Notes: generated by a model not told the origin, from the letters alone. A stretch of DNA of 64,000 nt from Micromonospora gifhornensis (GCF_016863515.1 NZ_BOPA01000005.1:88274-152273); one strand, 5' to 3'. Shown: positions 1 to 10,636, counted from the stretch's first letter. Numbers and translations are program-made.

Positions 1-1763
1 ACGGCCCCCGCCATATCGGCCACGTCTCCGGTTTCGGCGTTCCCTCCGACGTCTTCTCCCGGTACATGCGGATGGCCGGTCACGACGTGCTCATGGTCTC
101 CGGCACCGACGAGCACGGCACGCCCATCCAGGTGCAGGCCGACGCCGAGGGGTTGACCCCGCGGGAACTGGCCGACCGGTACAACCGGGTGATCGTGGAG
201 GACCTGCACGGCCTCGGTCTCTCCTACGACCTGTTCACCCGCACCACCACCCGCAACCACTACGCGGTGGTGCAGGAGTTGTTCGAGGGGATGTACCGCA
301 ACGGCTACATCGTGCCGAAGACCACGATGGGAGCGATCTCCCCGTCGACCGGCCGGACCCTGCCCGACCGGTACATCGAGGGCACCTGCCCGATCTGCGG
401 CTACAGCAGCGCCCGCGGCGACCAGTGCGACAACTGCGGCAACCAGCTCGACCCGATCGACCTGATCGACCCCAAGTCGAAGATCAACGGGGAGACGCCC
501 AAGTTCGTCGAGACCGAGCACTTCTTCCTCGACCTGCCGGCCCTGGCCGACGTGCTCCGCCAGTGGCTGGACACCCGGGAGGGCTGGCGTCCCAACGTGC
601 TGCGGTTCTCCAAGAACCTGCTGGCCGACCTGCAGCCCCGGGCCATTACCCGTGACCTGGAATGGGGCGTACCGATCCCGCTCGACGACTGGCGGGAGCG
701 CACCGACAAGCGGATCTACGTCTGGTTCGACGCGGTGATCGGCTACCTCTCCGCCTCCATCGAGTGGGCCCGCCGCTCCGGCGACCCGGAAGCCTGGCGC
801 AGGTGGTGGTCCACCGACGGGGCCGGGAAGGACGCCCAGGCGTACTACTTCATGGGCAAGGACAACATCGTCTTCCACTCGGTCATCTGGCCGGCGCTGC
901 TCGCCGGCTACTCCGGCGAGGGCAGCAGGGACGGCGAGCCCGGCCAGCTCGGGCGACTCAACCTGCCCACCGAGGTGGTATCCAGCGAGTTCCTGACCAT
1001 GGAGGGACGCAAGTTCTCCTCCTCCCGCCGGGTCGTCATCTACGTGCGGGACTTCCTCGAACGCTACGACGCCGACGCGCTGCGCTACTTCATCGCCGTC
1101 GCCGGGCCGGAGAGCAACGACACCGACTTCACCTGGGCCGAGTTCCTCCGCCGCAACAACGACGAACTGGTCGCCGGGTGGGGCAACCTGGTCAACCGGT
1201 CGATCTCGATGGCGGCGAAGAACTTCGGCCAGATTCCGGCGGTCGACCCGAACGGGCTCACCGAGGCCGACGAGGCGCTGCTCGCGGTGGCCCGCGCCGG
1301 CTTCACCACGGTCGGTGACCTGATCGCCCGGCACCGGCAGAAGCAGGCCATCGGCGAGGCGATGAAGGTGGTCGCCGAGGCCAACAAGTACCTCTCCGAC
1401 CAGGCGCCGTGGAAGCTCAAGGACGAGGCGGACAAGCCCCGGATGGGCACCATCCTGCACGTCGCCCTTCAGGTGGTCAGCGACGCCAACACGCTGCTCA
1501 CCCCGTTCCTGCCGCACTCCGCGCAGAAGGTCCACGAGCTGCTCGGCGGCACCGGGGTGCACGCCCCGATGCCGGTCATCGAGCAGGTCGAGGACCTCGA
1601 CGGCGGGCCGGCGTACCCGGTGCTGACCGGCGACTACACGCAGGGCGCGCGGTGGGAGTCCGTACCCCTGGAGGTGGGGCGACCGCTCGCGGCGCCCAAG
1701 CCGATCTTCCGCAAGCTCGACCCGTCGATCGTGGACGAGGAACTGGCCCGACTCGAGGGCTGA
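1..1763 (+). CDS. metG: methionyl-tRNA synthetase, 5'-truncated by window edge
   Basis: Class I aminoacyl-tRNA synthetase that charges tRNA-Met in the cytoplasm. The reading frame is already open at base 3, and the HIGH signature (His-Ile-Gly-His) is encoded at 12-23, so only a short N-terminal piece is missing. A zinc knuckle with CPICG and CDNCG pairs lies near 388-440. The KMSKS equivalent is present as KFSSS near 1011. The C-terminal anticodon-binding helical domain is complete, with no obvious EMAP/Trbp111 extension. An in-frame ATG at 66 is internal and should not be taken as the start. A strong hairpin follows the stop, and the next gene is convergent. Confidence 0.96.
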   Translation, partial: GPRHIGHVSGFGVPSDVFSRYMRMAGHDVLMVSGTDEHGTPIQVQADAEGLTPRELADRYNRVIVEDLHGLGLSYDLFTRTTTRNHYAVVQELFEGMYRNGYIVPKTTMGAISPSTGRTLPDRYIEGTCPICGYSSARGDQCDNCGNQLDPIDLIDPKSKINGETPKFVETEHFFLDLPALADVLRQWLDTREGWRPNVLRFSKNLLADLQPRAITRDLEWGVPIPLDDWRERTDKRIYVWFDAVIGYLSASIEWARRSGDPEAWRRWWSTDGAGKDAQAYYFMGKDNIVFHSVIWPALLAGYSGEGSRDGEPGQLGRLNLPTEVVSSEFLTMEGRKFSSSRRVVIYVRDFLERYDADALRYFIAVAGPESNDTDFTWAEFLRRNNDELVAGWGNLVNRSISMAAKNFGQIPAVDPNGLTEADEALLAVARAGFTTVGDLIARHRQKQAIGEAMKVVAEANKYLSDQAPWKLKDEADKPRMGTILHVALQVVSDANTLLTPFLPHSAQKVHELLGGTGVHAPMPVIEQVEDLDGGPAYPVLTGDYTQGARWESVPLEVGRPLAAPKPIFRKLDPSIVDEELARLEG

Positions 1764-1773
1764 ACGGCGCGAC

Positions 1774-1803
1774 GGGCGCGACCCCCGCACCGGGGTCGCG
1801 CCC
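1774..1803. terminator. bidirectional terminator hairpin between metG and the hydrolase gene
   Basis: A perfect inverted repeat, with left arm GGGCGCGACCCC at 1774-1785 and right arm at 1792-1803, lies between two convergent genes. There is no U-tract, as is usual in high-GC actinobacteria. The position and symmetry suggest it serves both strands. Confidence 0.7.
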
Positions 1804-1818
1804 GCGTCCGTGGTGCGG

Positions 1819-2670
1819 TCAGGCCCGGGCCATCGCCGGCGCCCCGATGAACTCCATGATCGCCTTGAGCACGTCGTCGGCGTTCGTCCACGGAGTGCCG
1901 TGCGGCGCGCCCTTGAGGGTGACCAGCCGGCTGTCCGACAGCATCGGCTGCAACCGCTGGCCGGTCTTCGGGTACGGCAACACCATGTCCTTGTCGCCCT
2001 GCACGATCAGCACCGGTACGTCGATGCGGGACACGTCGCCCCGGAAATCGGTGCCCCAGGCGTCCACGCTGTCGTGCGTGCCGATCGCCGAGGCCCGCGC
2101 GCCGATCTCCCAGTGCGCCCGGTAGGCCTCCTCGCTGACCAGCTTGCCCCGGTTCTCGTCGTAGTTGAAGAAGTTGTTGCAGAACTGGGTGAGGTAGGCG
2201 AACCGGTCGTCGATGATCGCCTGCTTGAAGCCTTCGAACAGGTTCGGGTCGACACCCTCCGGGTTGTCCGGCGCCTGCTTCAGGTACGGCGCCAGGGGTG
2301 CCAGCAGCACCGCCCGGTCCACCCGGTCCGAGCCGTACGCGCCCAGGTAACGGGTCACCTCGCCGGTGCCCATCGAATGGCCGACCAGGATCGTGTTACG
2401 CAGATCCAGTTCGGTCATCAGCACGTCGAGATCGGCGGAGAAGGTGTCGTAGTCGTACCCGAGGGCCGGCTGCGCCGAATTGCCGAAACCACGGCGGTCG
2501 TACGTGATCACCCGGTACCCGGCCGCGAGCAGCGGCCCGGAGATCTTCTCCCAGGTCGCCCCGTTGAACGGGAACCCGTGGATCAGCACGATCGGCTGAC
2601 CGGAACCGTGATCCTCGTAGTACAGGTCGATGGGTGCGGAGTTCTCCGTACCGACGGTGATGAAGGGCAT
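1819..2670 (-). CDS. alpha/beta hydrolase (non-heme chloroperoxidase / perhydrolase-like)
   Basis: A 283-residue alpha/beta hydrolase fold protein. The oxyanion-loop motif HGFPFNG is at residues 31-37. The nucleophile elbow GHSMG has Ser99. The acidic residue is in VQGDKD and the catalytic His in GAPHG near the C-terminus. This arrangement is typical of the cofactor-free haloperoxidase/perhydrolase/esterase subfamily, but the natural substrate cannot be read from sequence. No signal peptide is visible, so it is probably cytoplasmic. It is convergent with metG and lies downstream of a decayed gene on the same strand. Confidence 0.85.
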   Translation of the reverse strand: MPFITVGTENSAPIDLYYEDHGSGQPIVLIHGFPFNGATWEKISGPLLAAGYRVITYDRRGFGNSAQPALGYDYDTFSADLDVLMTELDLRNTILVGHSMGTGEVTRYLGAYGSDRVDRAVLLAPLAPYLKQAPDNPEGVDPNLFEGFKQAIIDDRFAYLTQFCNNFFNYDENRGKLVSEEAYRAHWEIGARASAIGTHDSVDAWGTDFRGDVSRIDVPVLIVQGDKDMVLPYPKTGQRLQPMLSDSRLVTLKGAPHGTPWTNADDVLKAIMEFIGAPAMARA

Positions 2671-2769
2671 CTCACTCTCCTGCGGTCGGACGACATGGTC
2701 ACCCGCCGCATTCCCGAGCCACCGGCCGATATGCGTGACCCCGGCCCGGACCCGGCGGTGTCCGGTTCG

Positions 2770-3327
2770 TCAGAGGACGTACGGATGATCGACCACCCGG
2801 TCGTCGGTGACCTCGTTGCCGGGCACCCAGGTCTCGTAGACACCCCGTTCGTGACACTGCCACCGGTCACGGCCACCGCGTCCGGATTCGGATGCCGCAG
2901 CCGCAACCGCAGCCACTCCGCCTCCTCGCCGAGCACCAGGCAGGGCACGCCGCGCCAGGTCGCCTGCCGCAGCAGGCGGGACACCCCGTCGACCGGGTAG
3001 TGGGCGGCCCGGGTCAGCGCCAACACCCGGAACCCGCCCGGCCGATCCGCCACCGCAGCGCGTACGTCACCTCCGCCGCGTCCCGGCCACCCCGCCATCG
3101 GTACGCAACATCGTGGTGGCCGCAGCGGCACCAGCAGCGGCGCCTCCGGCTCCTCCGCCGGCTCGGTCGGGCAGTGCACCGCACCGACCTCGGTGACGTG
3201 CACGAACCGCCGCCACGGCAACGCCGAGTTGGGTCGGGGCACCCACTGGAAACCCGGCACCGCCGTACGCCACCCGCAGCCCGGTCTGCTCCGGCGCCGC
3301 GCCCTCGGCGCGAGGGGTGATGCTCAC
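2770..3327 (-). pseudogene. multiply frameshifted gene remnant (conserved-looking hypothetical)
   Basis: A GTG at 3327 with an AGCGAGGTGAGG ribosome-binding site opens a frame starting VSITPRAEGAAPEQTG. High third-position GC then moves between frames: start frame to about 3250, second frame to about 3110 (WVPRPNSALPWRRFVHV), third frame to about 3035 (EVTYALRWRIGRAG), second frame again to about 2870 (ARL-type segment AEWLRLRLRHP), and finally the start frame (VYETWVPGNEV) to a TGA at 2770-2772. Start and stop are in the same phase 558 nt apart, so the indels balance. No frame is continuous. The product would have been about 185 residues. I do not recognise the family. Clustered sequencing errors are the alternative explanation. 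Confidence 0.6.
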
Positions 3328-3441
3328 GGCCTCACCTCGCTTCCTGCGGTCACCCCCGCGACGGTAGGACCGCCCGGCGTAGTCGAGGTGAACACCGGGT
3401 GGCGGACGGGTGGACCGACCGCGTGTGTGATGCTGTCGCTG

Positions 3442-4332
3442 ATGAGCCAGCCGACCGAGTCCCGCAGCCAGCGCGCCGCGCGCCGCGCCGGTGAGTTCCC
3501 GCCCGCACCCGAACCGTTGCCCCGGCCGGTGCTCGACAGCCACACCCACCTGGACATCACCGTCAGCGAGGTCGGGGTGCCGGGTGCCGGTGACGCCGCC
3601 GACCCGGTCACCGCGGCGATCGACGTGGCCACCGCCGTGGGCGTCGACCGGCTGGTCCAGGTCGGCGTCGACGTGGAATCCTCCCGCTGGGGCGCCGACG
3701 TGGCCGACCGGCATCCCGCCGTACTGGCCACCGTGGCGCTGCACCCCAACGAGGCGCCCCGGCTGGCCGACCTCGACGCCGCGCTGCGGGAGATCGAGTC
3801 GCTGGCCGCCCGGGACCGGGTACGCGGCGTCGGCGAAACCGGAATGGACTTCTTCCGCACCGGCGACGACGGCCGCGCCGCCCAGGAGGAGAGCTTCCGG
3901 GCCCACATCGCCATCGCCAAGCGGTACGCCAAGACCCTTGTCATCCACGACCGCGACGCCCACGCCGACGTGCTGCGCATCCTCGACGACGAGGGCGCAC
4001 CCGACACTGTGGTGATGCACTGCTTCTCCGGCGACGCGCAGTTCGCCGCCGAGTGCGTCCGCCGCGGATACCTGCTCAGCTTCGCCGGGACGGTCACCTT
4101 CGCCAGCGCCGGATCGCTGCGTGAGGCCGCCGCGCTGACCCCGCTGGACCAGATCCTCGTCGAGACCGACGCGCCGTACCTCACCCCGATGCCGTACCGG
4201 GGGCGACCGAACGCGTCGTACCTCATCCCGCTGACCGTGCGGGCCCTGGCCGACGCCACCGGCGCCGACCTCGACGACCTCTGCGCCGCGATCTCCGCCA
4301 CCGGCGAGCGGGCCTTCGGCCCCTGGCGCTGA
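3442..4332 (+). CDS. TatD family metal-dependent deoxyribonuclease
   Basis: A 296-residue TIM-barrel hydrolase of the TatD/YcfH family. It shows the full series of metal ligands: DSHTHLD near residue 34, GETGMDFF, a His in VIHDRDA, HCFSG and ETDAPYL. Members act as Mg-dependent 3'-5' exonucleases or 3' end processors. The ATG at 3442 is chosen because the conserved body starts soon after; an in-frame ATG at 3430 is possible. Upstream is the remnant of a gene on the other strand. Downstream, after a repeat pair, is rsmA. The metG-tatD-rsmA-ispE order is common in actinobacteria. Confidence 0.92.
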   Translation: MSQPTESRSQRAARRAGEFPPAPEPLPRPVLDSHTHLDITVSEVGVPGAGDAADPVTAAIDVATAVGVDRLVQVGVDVESSRWGADVADRHPAVLATVALHPNEAPRLADLDAALREIESLAARDRVRGVGETGMDFFRTGDDGRAAQEESFRAHIAIAKRYAKTLVIHDRDAHADVLRILDDEGAPDTVVMHCFSGDAQFAAECVRRGYLLSFAGTVTFASAGSLREAAALTPLDQILVETDAPYLTPMPYRGRPNASYLIPLTVRALADATGADLDDLCAAISATGERAFGPWR

Positions 4333-4340
4333 TCGCTGAC

Positions 4341-4394
4341 GTTAAGAAGGGGCCCTTGCTATACACGAGGCGTTAAGAGGGGGCCCTTCCTTAC
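4341..4394 (+). repeat. two-copy direct repeat of a GGGCCC-centred intergenic motif
   Basis: Two near-identical units sit side by side. One begins GTTAAGAAGGGGCCCTTG at 4341-4364 and the other begins GTTAAGAGGGGGCCCTTCC at 4372-4394. Each has a short AGGGGCCCTT palindrome at its centre and a TA-rich end (CTATAC, CCTTAC). The second copy ends at the -10 region of rsmA, so its TTAA part falls near the -35 position. Confidence 0.75.
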
Positions 4395-4397
4395 CCG

Positions 4398-4403
4398 TAG
4401 GCT
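4398..4403 (+). promoter_or_regulatory. candidate -10 box TAGGCT for leaderless rsmA
   Basis: TAGGCT fits the actinobacterial TAnnnT -10 pattern and ends 8 nt before the rsmA ATG, which would put the transcription start at or next to the start codon. No ribosome-binding site precedes the ATG, in keeping with a leaderless message. Confidence 0.5.
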
Positions 4404-4411
4404 GTCGGGCT

Positions 4412-5284
4412 ATGGCCGCAGACCTGCTCGGACCGGCGGAGATCCGGGACCTCGCCGCCCGGCTCGGTGTCGCCCCCACCAAGCGGCTCGGGCAGAACTT
4501 CGTGCACGACCCGAACACCGTGCGCCGGATCGTCACCACCGCCGGGCTCACCGGCGACGACGTCGCGCTGGAGGTGGGACCGGGGCTCGGCTCGCTGACC
4601 CTCGCCCTGCTGCCCGTCGCCGCCCACGTACACGCCGTGGAGATCGATCCGACGCTGGCCGCGGCGTTGCCCGACACCGCCGCCCGGCACGCCGGCCCGC
4701 ACGCCGCGCGGCTCACCGTGCACCACGCCGACGCGCTGCGGATCACCGGCGCCGAACTGGCCGACCCGGCACCCACCGCGCTGGTGGCGAACCTGCCCTA
4801 CAACGTCGCCGTACCGGTGGTGCTGCACCTGCTGGCCGTACTGCCCAGCCTCCGCCACGGACTGGTCATGGTGCAGAAGGAGGTCGCCGACCGGCTCGTC
4901 GCCGGCCCCGGCTCCAAGGTGTACGGCATCCCGTCGGTCAAACTCGCCTGGTACGCCCACGCCCGCGCCGCCGGCAAGGTGCCACCCAACGTGTTCTGGC
5001 CGGTGCCCAACGTCGACTCCGGTCTGGTCGCCTTCACCCGCCGCGAACCACCCCGCACCGACGTACCCCGGGAACAGGTCTTCGCCGTGGTGGACGCGGC
5101 GTTCGCGCAGCGCCGCAAGACACTGCGGGCCGCTCTGGCCGGCTGGGCCGGCGGCGCCGACCGGGCCGCCGCGGCGCTCACCGCAGCCGGGGTCGACCCC
5201 GGCGCACGGGGGGAGTCACTCACCGTCGAGCAGTTCGCCGCGGTGGCCGCGTCGGCCCGAGGCGGTACGTCCGCAGCGCAGTAG
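4412..5284 (+). CDS. rsmA: 16S rRNA (adenine1518-N6/adenine1519-N6)-dimethyltransferase
   Basis: A 290-residue KsgA/RsmA enzyme that dimethylates two adjacent adenines near the 3' end of 16S rRNA during small-subunit assembly. The N-terminal substrate motif [11 protein letters not shown] is followed by the SAM-binding glycine loop EVGPGLG at residues 54-60. Acidic motif II is in EIDP and catalytic motif IV NLPY is at 127-130. The C-terminal helical domain has [10 protein letters not shown]. Length matches the family. Translation seems to begin at the first base of a leaderless message. ispE follows, as in many actinobacteria. Confidence 0.96.
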   Translation: MAADLLGPAEIRDLAARLGVAPTKRLGQNFVHDPNTVRRIVTTAGLTGDDVALEVGPGLGSLTLALLPVAAHVHAVEIDPTLAAALPDTAARHAGPHAARLTVHHADALRITGAELADPAPTALVANLPYNVAVPVVLHLLAVLPSLRHGLVMVQKEVADRLVAGPGSKVYGIPSVKLAWYAHARAAGKVPPNVFWPVPNVDSGLVAFTRREPPRTDVPREQVFAVVDAAFAQRRKTLRAALAGWAGGADRAAAALTAAGVDPGARGESLTVEQFAAVAASARGGTSAAQ

Positions 5285-5333
5285 GCTGACGCGGACGCGG
5301 GACCGGCCGCCTGACACCGTCGAGGAGCTGATC

Positions 5334-5384
5334 GTGGAGAAGTCGTTCGACATCCCGTCGTGCGGACGGGGTGGCATCCGGTGA
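5334..5384 (+). CDS. possible 16-residue leader peptide overlapping the ispE start
   Basis: A GTG at 5334, 4 nt after a GAGGAGCTG ribosome-binding site, opens a 16-codon frame (VEKSFDIPSCGRGGIR). Its TGA at 5382-5384 overlaps the GTG start of ispE at 5381 (GTGA). It could couple ispE translation to the upstream site. Nothing else supports a functional peptide, and a mis-chosen ispE start is the alternative. Confidence 0.3.
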   Translation: MEKSFDIPSCGRGGIR

Positions 5385-6331
5385 CCGAGGCCTGGCGACC
5401 GGGGGACGACGACGAACGGCGCGGGGCCACCGGACCGGTCCGGGTCCGGGTGCCCGCCAAGGTCAACCTGCATCTGGGGGTCGGACCGTTGCGGCGGGAC
5501 GGCTACCACGAGCTGAACACCGTCTACCACGCGATCTCGATCTACGACGAGCTGACCGCGCGGCGCGGCGACACCCTCACCCTCACCATGGAGGGCGAAG
5601 GCACCGGGGAACTCGCCCTCGACGACTCGAACCTGGTCATCCGGGCCGCCCACGCGCTCGCCGGATACGCCGGTGTGATGCCGCACGCCCGCCTGCACCT
5701 GCGCAAACAGATCCCCCTCGCCGGCGGCCTCGCCGGAGGCAGCGCAGACGCCGCCGCCACGCTGGTGGCCTGCGACGCGCTCTGGGGCACCGGCCTGTCC
5801 CGCGACGAACTGGCCGGCATCGCCGCCGACCTCGGCTCGGACGTGCCGTTCCTGATCCACGGCGGCACCGCCCTCGGCACCGGCCGGGGCGAGGCGATCA
5901 GCCCCGTCCTGGCCCGCCCCACCTCCTGGCACTGGGTGGTGGCCATCGCCGACGGCGGCCTGTCCACCCCCCAGGCGTACCGCGAACTCGACCGGCTGCG
6001 CGAGACCGGGGCCGCGGGACCGGCGCTCGGCAGCACCGACGCCCTGCTTGGCGCGTTGCGCCAGCGCGACCCCCGGGTGCTGGCCCGGACCCTCGGCAAC
6101 GACCTGCAGGACGCCGCTCTGTCCCTGCGCCCCTCCCTGGCGACCACCCTGAAGGCCGGGGAGGCGGCCGGCGCCCTGGCCGGCATCGTCTCCGGCTCCG
6201 GCCCCACCTGCGTCTTCCTCACCGCCGATGCGGCCGACGCCGAGCGGGTCGCCGCCGAGTTGGCCGCGGCCGAGGTGTGCCGGCAGGTCCGCACCGCTCA
6301 CGGCCCGGTCCACGGCGCCCGCATCACCTGA
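5381..6331 (+). CDS. ispE: 4-diphosphocytidyl-2-C-methyl-D-erythritol kinase
   Basis: A GHMP-superfamily kinase that phosphorylates the 2-hydroxyl of CDP-methylerythritol in the non-mevalonate isoprenoid pathway. About 316 residues. The substrate-binding VPAKVNLHL motif has Lys27. The ATP-binding glycine loop GGLAGGSADAA is at residues 115-125, a catalytic Asp is in GSDVPF (~154), and the third GHMP motif is IVSGSGPTC near 265. The GTG start is chosen because the reliable homologous part begins about 20 codons later, and because an overlapping upstream mini-ORF could deliver ribosomes to it. It follows rsmA by about 100 nt in the same direction. Confidence 0.95.
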   Translation: MTEAWRPGDDDERRGATGPVRVRVPAKVNLHLGVGPLRRDGYHELNTVYHAISIYDELTARRGDTLTLTMEGEGTGELALDDSNLVIRAAHALAGYAGVMPHARLHLRKQIPLAGGLAGGSADAAATLVACDALWGTGLSRDELAGIAADLGSDVPFLIHGGTALGTGRGEAISPVLARPTSWHWVVAIADGGLSTPQAYRELDRLRETGAAGPALGSTDALLGALRQRDPRVLARTLGNDLQDAALSLRPSLATTLKAGEAAGALAGIVSGSGPTCVFLTADAADAERVAAELAAAEVCRQVRTAHGPVHGARIT

Positions 6332-6445
6332 CCACCACGCCCGCTGGTCGCCCAGACCGGTCCGACCATCACGCCCGCTGGCCGCCAGGCGGCCCTGACC
6401 ACTGCGCCCGCTGGTCGCCGAGACCGCCCCGACCACCGCGCCGCC
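6330..6445. repeat. 33-34 bp imperfect tandem repeat, about 3.5 units
   Basis: Units starting GACCACCACGCCCGCTGGTC (6330), GACCATCACGCCCGCTGGCC (6364), GACCACTGCGCCCGCTGGTC (6397) and a partial GACCACCGCG (6431) follow one another directly after the ispE stop codon. There is no start codon or RBS for a gene here. It is a decayed intergenic minisatellite. Confidence 0.7.
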
Positions 6446-6451
6446 TTTGGC

Positions 6452-6528
6452 AAGATCGTGCTCGATCCGGGATCGAGTGGCCTTATCGCGGGCACTGAGC
6501 CACTTGATCCCAGATCGAGCGTGACCTT
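6452..6528. repeat. 77-nt palindromic element, arms around CTCGATC-GGGATC
   Basis: Left arm 6452-6482 contains GTGCTCGATCCGGGATCGAG and pairs with the reverse complement of 6498-6528, with about six mismatches over 31 nt. The central loop is about 15 nt. Each arm itself contains a smaller palindrome (CTCGATC CGG GATCGAG). A single arm with the same sequence (two C/T differences) recurs at 20833-20862, so this is a dispersed repeat. The 6332-6681 gap holds this element and the tandem repeat, but no gene. Confidence 0.75.
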
Positions 6529-6681
6529 GGCTGTGTTCCCTGGCTGCGCAGGCTGTGTTCCCTGGCTGCGCGGGCGACGGGGCGCTGCCGGCAGGCGGAG
6601 CGCTGCTCCGCGTACCCTGAAAGCCAGGCGTCCCCAGGTGCCCGCCGGCACCGGGACGCCTTGATCATGAGAGGTGGGTTC

Positions 6682-8484
<1,803 letters not shown>

Positions 8485-8624
8485 ACTGATTGCCCCTCCT
8501 CGACGATGCGCCGACGCCGGGCGGCGACGTCCCGACCTGCCGGGGACCCCGTGTGCGGCGTCACACCGTGGGGTACGGGACAATCCCCGGAAGACCCTGA
8601 CCCAACGGCGTTGGAGACACAGAA

Positions 8625-9080
8625 ATGGCCCACACCCCCGTCAACCACCCCGCGCGGCCGATCTACCGGGCGCTCGGCGGGCTGATCGGTCTGTACCTGG
8701 TGCTCTTCGGTCTGCTCGGCTTCTTCGCCAGCACCGGCGACCCGTTCTTCGGTCAGGGCGACACTCAGGTGCTCGGGCAGGGGACCAACCTCGGCTTCTC
8801 GCTGCTGAGCATCGTGATCGGCGCCGTCGTGCTGGCCGGTACGGTCATCGGCCGCAACCTGGACGTGCTGATCAACCAGTGGAGCGCGTACCTGATCATG
8901 GTGGTGAGCCTGGGCGGGCTCGCCTTCCTGCGTACCGACGCCAACATCTTCAACCTCAGCGTGGCCACCGTCATCGTGCTCATGCTCCTCAGCCTCGCGC
9001 TGCTGATGTCCGGCATGTACAGCAAGGTCGGCACGGACGAGGAGCACGAGGCCTGGCAGAAGGCTCGGCTCGTGCTCTGA
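8625..9080 (+). CDS. DUF4383-like four-helix membrane protein
   Basis: A 151-residue protein with about four hydrophobic helices. The N-terminal signature NHPARPIYR precedes the first membrane segment (GGLIGLYLVLFGLLGFFAS). This matches the DUF4383 type of small actinobacterial membrane proteins, which have no known function. A second copy with the same opening (PINHPARPIYRVL) lies about 220 nt downstream, so they are tandem paralogues. The ATG is preceded by GTTGGAGACACAGAA, a usable ribosome-binding site. Confidence 0.8.
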   Translation: MAHTPVNHPARPIYRALGGLIGLYLVLFGLLGFFASTGDPFFGQGDTQVLGQGTNLGFSLLSIVIGAVVLAGTVIGRNLDVLINQWSAYLIMVVSLGGLAFLRTDANIFNLSVATVIVLMLLSLALLMSGMYSKVGTDEEHEAWQKARLVL

Positions 9081-9100
9081 GTTGTGAACTGGTTGCGGTG

Positions 9101-9174
9101 GGGTTTCGCCAGAGCCCGACCCGCTCCGGGCGGTCAGGCTTGATCCCTGCGCGGGTCGGGCTCCGGCGAAACCC
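9101..9174. repeat. 74-nt hairpin element, copy 1 (24-nt arms, 26-nt conserved centre)
   Basis: Left arm 9101-9124 (GGGTTTCGCCAGAGCCCGAC then CCGC) pairs with 9151-9174 over 24 nt with one mismatch. The 26-nt centre at 9125-9150 begins TCCGGGCGGTCAGGCTTGAT and is the same, bar one base, as the centre of the element at 41116-41189, whose arms are different. It lies 20 nt after a stop codon, so it could act as a terminator for the upstream gene. Confidence 0.85.
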
Positions 9175-9298
9175 TTCGTGGTTGCGCATCGTTCTGGCTG
9201 CACGGCCGGAGTGTGGGTGATCCTTGGGGAACGGCTGACGCCGGTGGGGATGGTGGGGGACAATTGTCCGGATTGTTCCCGGTGGCGTGGAGGGGTCG

Positions 9299-9778
9299 AT
9301 GCCACACTTTCCCATCAACCATCCGGCGCGGCCGATCTACCGGGTGCTGTCCGGCCTGATCGGGCTCTACATCCTGGCGTTCGGCGTCTGGGGCACCGTG
9401 TCGACCTGGGGTGAACCGCTGTTCGCCCGCGACGGGAGCTGGGCCCTCGGACTCCGGACCAACCTGGCCTTCTCGCTGGCCTCGGTGATCTTCGGAGCCG
9501 TGCTCATCGTCGGCGCGTCCCGGCGCGGCAACCTGGGCCACTACATGAACCTGACCGCCGGAGTCGTCTTCCTGGTCACCAGCATCCTGATGATGTCGTT
9601 CCTGCAGACCCGCGCCAACTTCCTGAACTTCTCGATGTCGACGGTGGTCGTGTCGATGCTCTTCGGGCTGATCCTGCTCGGCACCGGCCTCTACGACAAG
9701 GTGGGCCCACCCGAGCACGCCGAGGCCGAGCGGGAGCGCCGCTACCACCCCGTCGCCGAGATCCACCGCCGCCGCTGA
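9299..9778 (+). CDS. DUF4383-like membrane protein, paralogue of the preceding gene
   Basis: A 159-residue membrane protein with about four hydrophobic segments. It shares the N-terminal PINHPARPIYRVL signature and overall topology with the 8625-9080 product. The tail is charged (EAERERRYHPVAEIHRRR). The ATG at 9299 is preceded by GGAGGGGTCG, a good ribosome-binding site; the in-frame GTG at 9287 would place that site inside the gene. Function is unknown. The tandem copies probably arose by duplication, with the palindromic element between them. Confidence 0.8.
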   Translation: MPHFPINHPARPIYRVLSGLIGLYILAFGVWGTVSTWGEPLFARDGSWALGLRTNLAFSLASVIFGAVLIVGASRRGNLGHYMNLTAGVVFLVTSILMMSFLQTRANFLNFSMSTVVVSMLFGLILLGTGLYDKVGPPEHAEAERERRYHPVAEIHRRR

Positions 9779-9838
9779 CCCCCCGACGAGCAACGGCTGG
9801 CGATCAACCGCTTGCGGCGATCGACCAGCCTGCGGTGA

Positions 9839-10522
9839 TCAGCGGCCGGCGGTGATCAACCCCGGCTTCGCCTCCAGATGCGACAGGCCGTTCCAGGACA
9901 GGTTCACCAGGTGCGCGGCCACCGTCTCCTTGCGTGGCTTGCGTACCTCCAACCACCAGCGGCCGGTCAACGCGACCATGCCCACCAGCGCCTGCGCGTA
10001 CAACTCGGCAAGCTTCGGGTCGTACCCCCGGCTGGAGAACTCCGCGCCCAGGATGTGCTCCACCTGGTGCGCCACGTCGTTCATCACGCTGCTGAAATTG
10101 CCGCTCGCGGAGAGCACCGGCGACTCCCGCACCAGCACCCGGAACCCGCTCGTCTCCTCCTCGATGTAGCCGAGCAGCGCCAACGCCGCCTGCTCCAGCA
10201 ACTCGCGCGGATGGCCGGCGGTCAACGCGGTGGTGATCCGATCCAGCAGGGCGCGGACCTCCCGGTCCACCACCACCGCGTAGAGCCCTTCCTTGCCGCC
10301 GAAGTGCTCGTAGACAACCGGCTTGGAGACCTTGGCGCGCGATGCCACCTCCTCGATGGAGGTGGCATCGAAGCCGCGCTCGGCGAAGATCTGCCGGCCG
10401 ATCGAGATCAGCTGTTCGCGACGTTGAGCAGCCGACATGCGTACCCGTGGGGTCGGCTTGGCCGACGCGGTGCGCACGGTACGACGCCGCTTGTCGCTTC
10501 CCTCGCTGGGAACCTCGGCCAT
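9839..10522 (-). CDS. TetR family transcriptional regulator (probable fatty-acid/desaturase regulator)
   Basis: A 227-residue regulator with an N-terminal basic stretch and a TetR DNA-binding domain. The helix-turn-helix is at about residues 55-77 (TSIEEVASRAKVSKPVVYEH). The rest is helical, as expected for ligand binding and dimerisation. The ATG at 10522 is preceded by CGAGGTGACGCG; longer versions starting near 10597 have no ribosome-binding site. It lies directly downstream of the desaturase on the same strand. A palindrome in the desaturase promoter is a candidate operator, so control of membrane-lipid desaturation is a reasonable inference. Confidence 0.85.
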   Translation of the reverse strand: MAEVPSEGSDKRRRTVRTASAKPTPRVRMSAAQRREQLISIGRQIFAERGFDATSIEEVASRAKVSKPVVYEHFGGKEGLYAVVVDREVRALLDRITTALTAGHPRELLEQAALALLGYIEEETSGFRVLVRESPVLSASGNFSSVMNDVAHQVEHILGAEFSSRGYDPKLAELYAQALVGMVALTGRWWLEVRKPRKETVAAHLVNLSWNGLSHLEAKPGLITAGR

Positions 10523-10636
10523 CGCGTCACCTCGTTGGCGCTCGGTGACGCCCTGTTGGGGAATGCTGCCTGTCTCTTGCCCGGTCATCCCGAACATACT
10601 GCCAGGTAACTTGCCGGTGGACTGTCGACTTCCTCG

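Noticed and set aside
2583..3260. A 225-residue minus-strand gene covering the remnant
   Set aside because: This frame follows the codon signal only in two pieces and overlaps the hydrolase start. The better explanation is a gene broken by several frameshifts.
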